33,637 nucleotides of DNA from Enterococcus raffinosus (GTDB lineage Bacteria > Bacillota > Bacilli > Lactobacillales > Enterococcaceae), in assembly GCF_001886185.1 (NCBI RefSeq), contig NZ_JXLA01000040.1:1-33637 (forward strand), written 5' to 3'. Shown in pieces: positions 26,732-33,637 of the stretch; position 1 is the first letter of the stretch, and each line of letters begins with the position of its first letter. A program made the position numbers and the translations under genes. Under the pieces are notes generated by a model, which saw only the letters and a list, made by a program, of their open reading frames with translations, made no database searches and was not told the origin of the DNA.

Positions 26732-27836
26732 GCTTGAGTTAAGAAATTTTAGGAACTATCAAGAACTTGTCTTGGAATTTCCCAACCGTTTGAATGTCTT
26801 TCTAGGAGAGAATGCGCAAGGAAAAACCAATCTTTTGGAAAGTATTTATGTTTTAGCATTGACCCGCAGTCATCGAACCAGCAGCGAACAAGAACTAATT
26901 GGTTGGCAGGATGACTTTGCTCATATTAAAGGACGGATTGAACGAGGAACTAGCGGTTTAGAATTAGAATTATTGCTGACCAAAAAAGGCCGTAAATCGA
27001 AAGTCAATCACATTGAACAAAAAAAATTGAGCAGTTACATAGGTCAATTAAATGTCATTTTATTTGCGCCAGAGGACCTTTCTTTAGTGAAGGGGAGTCC
27101 GCAAATCAGAAGACGATTTATTGATATGGAGCTAGGCCAAATTAATCCAGTCTATCTCTATGATTTGGCTCAATATCAGCAGACGCTAAAGCAGCGTAAT
27201 CTTTACTTGAAACAATTATCTGAAAATAAACAGACTGATGAAATATATCTGGATATCTTAACAGAACAATTAGTTGATTTTGGCAGTAAAGTTTTAGCGA
27301 ATCGTTTGCAATTTGTCAAAAAACTAGAATATTGGTCTAACGATCTTCACAGCAAGATTACAAATCAAAAAGAAAACCTTGCGATAGAGTACGATGCTAG
27401 TATTTCGTTAAAAAGTGAAGACGTTGAAGAGATACGAAAGGTGTTTCTAGATGAGCTGCAGAAAAATCGTAAGCGAGAAATCTTTAAAGGCAATACATTT
27501 TTAGGGCCTCATCGAGATGACTTGATATTTAAAGTTAATCAGCAAAATGTACAGACTTATGGCTCACAGGGACAGCAACGTACTACGGCATTAAGTGTCA
27601 AATTGGCTGAGATCGATTTGATGAAAGAAGAAACAGGAGAATATCCGATTTTACTATTAGATGACGTCATGAGTGAACTGGATGATAGTCGCCAGATTCA
27701 TTTATTAGAGACAATTGAAAACAAAGTACAAACGTTTTTAACAACGACGACGTTGAATCATGTTAAAGGAAAAATGACGGTTCATCCGGATATTTTTTAT
27801 GTCCATCAAGGACAGATAGAAAGGAAAGAAACGTAG
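26718..27836 (+). CDS. recF: DNA replication and repair protein RecF
   Basis: A 372-residue SMC-like ATPase that loads RecA at gaps. Walker A GENAQGKTN is near residue 30, the ABC signature region GSQGQQRTTALSVKLAE is near 280-296, and Walker B PILLLDDVMSELD follows. Start ATG 26718 overlaps yaaA, and the stop directly abuts the ATG of gyrB at 27837, so the genes are translated as a coupled set. Confidence 0.96.
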   Translation: MRLNKLELRNFRNYQELVLEFPNRLNVFLGENAQGKTNLLESIYVLALTRSHRTSSEQELIGWQDDFAHIKGRIERGTSGLELELLLTKKGRKSKVNHIEQKKLSSYIGQLNVILFAPEDLSLVKGSPQIRRRFIDMELGQINPVYLYDLAQYQQTLKQRNLYLKQLSENKQTDEIYLDILTEQLVDFGSKVLANRLQFVKKLEYWSNDLHSKITNQKENLAIEYDASISLKSEDVEEIRKVFLDELQKNRKREIFKGNTFLGPHRDDLIFKVNQQNVQTYGSQGQQRTTALSVKLAEIDLMKEETGEYPILLLDDVMSELDDSRQIHLLETIENKVQTFLTTTTLNHVKGKMTVHPDIFYVHQGQIERKET

Positions 27837-29786
<1,950 letters not shown>

Positions 29787-29800
29787 TAAGGAGGATCAAT

Positions 29801-32305
29801 TTGGAAGATCGCAGAGAAAATATACAAGCCGTCAATCTAACCAGTGAAATGAAAGACTCCTTCATTGATTATGCAATGAGCGTTATTGTAGCTCGGGCTT
29901 TACCAGATGTACGGGATGGATTGAAACCCGTTCATCGTCGAATTTTATATGGAATGAATGAATTAGGGGTTACACCAGATAAACCCCATAAAAAATCAGC
30001 TCGTATCGTTGGGGATGTAATGGGTAAGTATCATCCTCACGGCGATAGTGCGATTTATGAATCAATGGTGCGGATGGCTCAAAGTTTCAGCTACCGCAAT
30101 ATGTTAGTCGATGGTCATGGAAACTTTGGTTCTGTCGATGGTGACGGCGCTGCAGCAATGCGTTATACCGAAGCACGTTTAAGCAAGATTGCGATGGAAA
30201 TGTTACGAGATATCAATAAGGATACTGTTGATTTTCAAGGAAACTATGATGATAGTGAGCAAGAACCGATCGTTTTACCAGCACGTTTCCCGAATTTACT
30301 AGTTAACGGAGCAACTGGTATCGCAGTAGGGATGGCAACAAATATTCCACCTCATAATTTGCGGGAAGTCACAGCAGGCATCGAGTTATTAATGGAAAAT
30401 CCTGAAGCAACCACGCAAGAGTTGATGGAATGCATCCCAGGACCAGATTTTCCAACGGGCGGCTTGGTTATGGGGAAATCAGGTATTCGTCGTGCTTATG
30501 AAACGGGTAAAGGATCGATCACGGTACGCGCGAAAATCGAAATTGAAGAACAAAAGAACGGCAAAGAACGTATTATTGTAACCGAGTTACCATACATGGT
30601 TAATAAGGCAAAACTGATTGAACGTATTTCTGAACTGCACCGGGATAAACGGATAGAAGGAATAACTGATCTGCGTGATGAATCTTCTCGTGAGGGGATG
30701 CGTATCATTATTGAAGTTCGACGAGATGTTAGTGCTTCTGTTATTTTGAATAACTTATACAAAATGACTTCTTTGCAAACTTCGTTCAGCTTCAACATGT
30801 TAGCAATTGAAAAAGGTGTTCCAAGAATTCTGAACTTAAAACAGATCTTGGAAAATTATATCGAACATCAAAAAAATGTAATCACTCGTAGAACTATTTT
30901 TGATAAGAAAAAAGCTGAAGCACGTGCACACATTTTAGAAGGACTGCGAATTGCGTTAGATCACATTGATGAAATCATTGCGACTATTCGAAACTCAGCG
31001 TCAGATGATATTGCAAAAGCCACTTTAATTGAACGCTTTGAGTTATCTGATCGTCAAGCACAAGCAATCTTAGACATGCGTCTGCGCCGTTTAACGGGCT
31101 TAGAACGTGAGAAAATTGAAAATGAATATCAAGAGCTGCTGAAGACAATCAGCGACTTAGAAGACATTCTAGCGCGTCCTGAACGTGTAGAAGAAATTAT
31201 ACGAACTGAATTAGCAGAAGTTGCTGCTAAATTTGGCGATGATCGTCGAACGGAGTTATTAGTCGGTGAAGTTTTAAGTTTAGAAGATGAGGACTTGATC
31301 GAAGAAGAGGATGTTGTTATCACTCTAACCAATAATGGGTACATTAAACGAGTGGCTTCGACAGAGTTCCGTGCACAACGTCGTGGCGGGCGTGGTGTTC
31401 AAGGAATGGGAATTCACGATGATGATTTCGTAAAAACTTTGATTTCTTGTTCGACGCACGATACCTTACTATTCTTCACTAATAGCGGACGAGTATACCG
31501 TGCGAAAGGCTATGAAGTTCCTGAATACGGTCGTACTGCAAAAGGTATTCCAATAATCAACTTGTTAGGAATTGATTCAAATGAAACCATTCAAGCTGTG
31601 ATCTCAGTTAATGGGCAAGCAGAGGATGGTCACTTCCTATTTTTCGTAACGAGAAAAGGAACGGTTAAGCGGACGACTGTCACAGCCTTTTCAAATATTC
31701 GTGCTAATGGCTTAATTGCAATTGGATTACGCGAAGGTGATGAATTGGTGAACGTGATGTCAACTGAAGGTGATGAAACCATTATTATTGGTACTCACGA
31801 TGGCTACTCAGTAACATTTAAAGAAGAAGCTGTTCGCGATATGGGACGTACAGCAAGTGGTGTTCGTGGCATTCGCTTACGCGATGAGGATTATGTGATT
31901 GGCTCCGCTGTATTGAAAGAGGAGCAAGAAGTTCTGGTCATCACTGAAAAAGGATATGGTAAACGAACAAAGGCTACAGAGTATCCAGTTAAAGGCCGTG
32001 GTGGTAAAGGAATCAAAACAGCGAATGTAAAAGATAAAAATGGACCATTAGCTGGGTTAACTACTGTAAACGGCAATGAAGATATTTTACTGATCACTGA
32101 CAAAGGGGTCATTATTCGCTTCAATGTCGGCGGTGTTTCACAAACAGGTCGAGCTACTCTAGGTGTACGTCTGATGAAGATGGAAGAAAATACGAAAGTT
32201 GTGACTATGGCAATCGTTGATACAGAGGACGAAGAAGCTGATGATGTAGAAACGATGAATAATATTGAAACATCTGAGGATATTACAAAAGATACAGAAG
32301 AATAA
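29801..32305 (+). CDS. gyrA: DNA gyrase subunit A
   Basis: An 834-residue DNA cleavage subunit of gyrase. The catalytic Tyr122 lies in [11 protein letters not shown]. The quinolone-resistance region [13 protein letters not shown] carries Ser83 and Glu87, the susceptible-type residues for enterococci. The C-terminal beta-pinwheel has the gyrase box [10 protein letters not shown], which distinguishes it from ParC, and the protein ends in a long acidic tail. It starts at TTG 29801 with GGAGGA about 8 bases upstream. Confidence 0.97.
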   Translation: MEDRRENIQAVNLTSEMKDSFIDYAMSVIVARALPDVRDGLKPVHRRILYGMNELGVTPDKPHKKSARIVGDVMGKYHPHGDSAIYESMVRMAQSFSYRNMLVDGHGNFGSVDGDGAAAMRYTEARLSKIAMEMLRDINKDTVDFQGNYDDSEQEPIVLPARFPNLLVNGATGIAVGMATNIPPHNLREVTAGIELLMENPEATTQELMECIPGPDFPTGGLVMGKSGIRRAYETGKGSITVRAKIEIEEQKNGKERIIVTELPYMVNKAKLIERISELHRDKRIEGITDLRDESSREGMRIIIEVRRDVSASVILNNLYKMTSLQTSFSFNMLAIEKGVPRILNLKQILENYIEHQKNVITRRTIFDKKKAEARAHILEGLRIALDHIDEIIATIRNSASDDIAKATLIERFELSDRQAQAILDMRLRRLTGLEREKIENEYQELLKTISDLEDILARPERVEEIIRTELAEVAAKFGDDRRTELLVGEVLSLEDEDLIEEEDVVITLTNNGYIKRVASTEFRAQRRGGRGVQGMGIHDDDFVKTLISCSTHDTLLFFTNSGRVYRAKGYEVPEYGRTAKGIPIINLLGIDSNETIQAVISVNGQAEDGHFLFFVTRKGTVKRTTVTAFSNIRANGLIAIGLREGDELVNVMSTEGDETIIIGTHDGYSVTFKEEAVRDMGRTASGVRGIRLRDEDYVIGSAVLKEEQEVLVITEKGYGKRTKATEYPVKGRGGKGIKTANVKDKNGPLAGLTTVNGNEDILLITDKGVIIRFNVGGVSQTGRATLGVRLMKMEENTKVVTMAIVDTEDEEADDVETMNNIETSEDITKDTEE

Positions 32306-32311
32306 ATTTTT

Positions 32312-32340
32312 AAAGACTGAGAGCAATCTCAGTCTTTTTT
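32312..32340 (+). terminator. Terminator of the gyrase operon
   Basis: A perfect 11-bp stem AAAGACTGAGA (32312-32322) / TCTCAGTCTTT (32327-32337) with a GCAA loop, running into a T tract. Confidence 0.92.
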
Positions 32341-32363
32341 CGTAACTTTAGATAAAGAAAGAT

Positions 32364-32392
32364 TTGATTTTTGTAGGACGATTATGTATAAT
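32364..32392 (+). promoter_or_regulatory. Promoter of rpsF-ssb-rpsR
   Basis: TTGATT (32364-32369), 17 bases, then a perfect TATAAT (32387-32392). The leader to the rpsF start is about 85 bases. Confidence 0.8.
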
Positions 32393-32399
32393 GAATATT

Positions 32400-32484
32400 T
32401 GTGAGTAGTCTATATATTTTTAGATCGCTCTCCTTGCTCTTAAGAAAGTTAAGAGCCTTATAGTCCATAGGGAGGTGAAAATCA
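32400..32484 (+). promoter_or_regulatory. rpsF leader with hairpin, possible S6:S18 control
   Basis: The leader contains an 8-bp hairpin GCTCTTAA (32436-32443) / TTAAGAGC (32449-32456) with loop GAAAG, about 28 bases before the start codon. Many bacteria control this operon by binding of the S6:S18 complex to the rpsF leader. I cannot confirm the known binding motif here, so the link is tentative. Confidence 0.35.
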
Positions 32485-32787
32485 ATGAGTCAAAACACGA
32501 AGTATGAAATCACATACATCATTCGTCCGAACATTGATGAAGAAGCAAAAACTGCTTTAGTAGAACGTTTCGATACAATCTTGAAAGATAATGGAGCAGA
32601 AATTATCGATTCAAAAGATTGGGAAAAACGCCGTTTCGCTTACGAAATGAACGGATTCCGTGAAGGCATCTACCATATCGTCAATGCAACTGCGCCAACA
32701 ACAGCTAGTGCAGTTAACGAATTCGATCGTCTTGCAAAAATCAACGACGATATTATTCGTCACATGATCGTTAAGATTGAAGAATAA
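32485..32787 (+). CDS. rpsF: 30S ribosomal protein S6
   Basis: A 100-residue ribosomal protein that pairs with S18 in the platform of the small subunit. The start [17 protein letters not shown] and the segment [20 protein letters not shown] are typical, and the length is normal. GGGAGGTG lies upstream of ATG 32485. It heads the rpsF-ssb-rpsR operon. Confidence 0.97.
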   Translation: MSQNTKYEITYIIRPNIDEEAKTALVERFDTILKDNGAEIIDSKDWEKRRFAYEMNGFREGIYHIVNATAPTTASAVNEFDRLAKINDDIIRHMIVKIEE

Positions 32788-32788
32788 T

Positions 32789-32804
32789 TGTTTCACGTGA
32801 AACA
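32789..32804. promoter_or_regulatory. parS: Perfect parS centromere site
   Basis: TGTTTCACGTGAAACA is the ideal 16-bp parS. The symmetry extends to 22 bp (32786-32807). It sits in the 44-base gap between the rpsF stop and ssb start, about 8-9 kb right of oriC. Confidence 0.95.
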
Positions 32805-32831
32805 ATTGACGAGAAGGGAGCTGGCTTTACT

Positions 32832-33338
32832 TTGATTAATAATGTTGTACTAGTTGGTCGTTTAACAAAGGATCCTGATTTACGCTATACAGCAAATGGG
32901 ACAGGTGTTGCAACGTTTACTTTAGCGGTGAATCGTAATTTTACGAATCAAAGCGGTAATCGTGAAGCAGACTTTATCAACTGTGTGATTTGGCGGAAAT
33001 CAGCTGAAACTTTAGCTAATTATGCGCGTAAGGGAACTCTTTTAGGTGTGACTGGCCGTATCCAAACACGAAATTATGAAAATCAGCAAGGACAACGGGT
33101 CTATGTGACAGAAGTTGTTGCTGAAAATTTCCAATTACTGGAATCTCGTACTGCAAGTGAACAACGTCAGCAGAATCCAAGTTCTGATGATAGCTTCCAA
33201 GGCGGGGGAAATAATTTTAACAACAATTATAATCAATCCTCTCAGTCAGCTAAGAACACTATGCCTGACTTCGATAGAGATTCAGATCCATTTAGTGGGT
33301 CCTCCATCGACATTTCAGATGATGATTTACCATTCTAA
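32832..33338 (+). CDS. ssb: Single-stranded DNA-binding protein
   Basis: A 168-residue SSB. The OB-fold (about 1-105) begins [19 protein letters not shown] and includes [13 protein letters not shown] and [15 protein letters not shown] disordered Gln/Asn/Ser/Gly-rich linker follows. The acidic tip DISDDDLPF, which docks replication and repair partners, is intact. The start is TTG 32832 with AGAAGGGAG upstream. Its expression within a ribosomal operon links DNA replication capacity to growth rate. Confidence 0.97.
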   Translation: MINNVVLVGRLTKDPDLRYTANGTGVATFTLAVNRNFTNQSGNREADFINCVIWRKSAETLANYARKGTLLGVTGRIQTRNYENQQGQRVYVTEVVAENFQLLESRTASEQRQQNPSSDDSFQGGGNNFNNNYNQSSQSAKNTMPDFDRDSDPFSGSSIDISDDDLPF

Positions 33339-33361
33339 TAATTGAATAGGAGGGAAACGGA

Positions 33362-33595
33362 ATGGCACAACAAAGAAGAGGTCGCAAACGTCGTAAAGTA
33401 GACTATATTGCTGCTAATCATATCGAATATATCGATTATAAAGATATCGAATTACTAAAACGTTTCATTAGCGAACGTGGTAAAATTTTACCTCGTCGTG
33501 TAACTGGAACAAGCGCTAAAAACCAACGTAAATTAACGATCGCTATTAAACGCGCACGTATTATGGGCTTATTAGCATTCGTTTCTGAAGACTAA
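33362..33595 (+). CDS. rpsR: 30S ribosomal protein S18
   Basis: A 77-residue basic ribosomal protein, partner of S6. The family segment [19 protein letters not shown] is present, and the length is normal. GGAGGG lies upstream of ATG 33362. It is the last gene of the rpsF-ssb-rpsR operon, followed by what looks like a terminator cut by the window edge. Confidence 0.97.
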   Translation: MAQQRRGRKRRKVDYIAANHIEYIDYKDIELLKRFISERGKILPRRVTGTSAKNQRKLTIAIKRARIMGLLAFVSED

Positions 33596-33605
33596 AGTGT
33601 TATTT

Positions 33606-33637
33606 AAAAAGGCTCTTCGTCAACTAGTGTTGGTGAA
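33606..33637 (+). terminator. Probable rpsR terminator, truncated by window end
   Basis: AAAAAGGCTCTTCGTCAAC is followed by TAGT and GTTGGTGAA, which pairs back with TTCGTCAAC (33616-33624) through two G-U pairs. The right arm would continue past 33637, so the T tract is not seen. Confidence 0.6.

Overview
The window is a 33.6 kb chromosomal segment around the replication origin of a low-GC Gram-positive coccus. Enterococcus or a close relative (Tetragenococcus, Vagococcus, Melissococcus) fits best. The reasons are a CroR/CroS-type two-component pair next to a T-box-controlled serS and guaB, the Firmicute origin order rpmH / dnaA / dnaN / yaaA / recF / gyrB / gyrA / rpsF / ssb / rpsR, and perfect Firmicute parS sites. 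The exact species cannot be fixed from sequence alone. No tRNA, rRNA, insertion sequence, prophage or CRISPR array was found.

Layout. 1-444 is AT-rich non-coding DNA, followed by croRS (445-2305), a serine T-box leader and serS (to 3870), and convergent guaB (to 5413). Next is a drug-efflux type cluster: a MerR-like regulator divergent from a 14-helix DHA2 MFS pump coupled to a DUF4811 membrane protein (5524-8311). The minus-strand run rsmG-parA-parB-DUF951-ychF-DUF1129 occupies 12874-8351. A four-gene accessory cassette (LysR regulator, MFS transporter, YdiB-like quinate/shikimate dehydrogenase, type I dehydroquinase; 12994-17055) sits between rsmG and mnmG, which are often neighbours in Firmicutes. 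Then come mnmG, mnmE, khpB/jag, yidC, rnpA and rpmH on the minus strand. A bipartite oriC flanks dnaA (23.1-25.0 kb). Rightward lie dnaN, yaaA, recF, gyrB, gyrA, and the rpsF-ssb-rpsR operon, which ends at a terminator cut by the window edge.

How the genes work together. DnaA boxes on both sides of dnaA, with an AT-rich, DnaA-trio-like stretch before dnaN, form the origin. ParA/ParB have two strong parS sites here, at 8687-8702 (inside the DUF1129 gene) and 32789-32804 (between rpsF and ssb), bracketing oriC. MnmE/MnmG modify tRNA wobble uridine, and RsmG methylates 16S rRNA. RpmH, RnpA, YidC and KhpB supply ribosome, RNA-processing and membrane-insertion functions. Genes left of the origin on the minus strand run with the replication fork. 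The plus-strand genes there (croRS-serS, the DHA2 pump pair, and the transporter-aroE-aroD genes) run head-on to it.

Most of the window is ordinary core genome. The points most worth a second look are regulatory: matched LysR-type operator/promoter modules in front of the transporter and of aroE-aroD, plus a cre-like site; a possible transcription attenuator with alternative pairings in the mnmE leader; a palindrome made of two divergent TTGACA -35 boxes between the MerR gene and the pump; and parS half-sites around the probable rsmG-parAB promoter.
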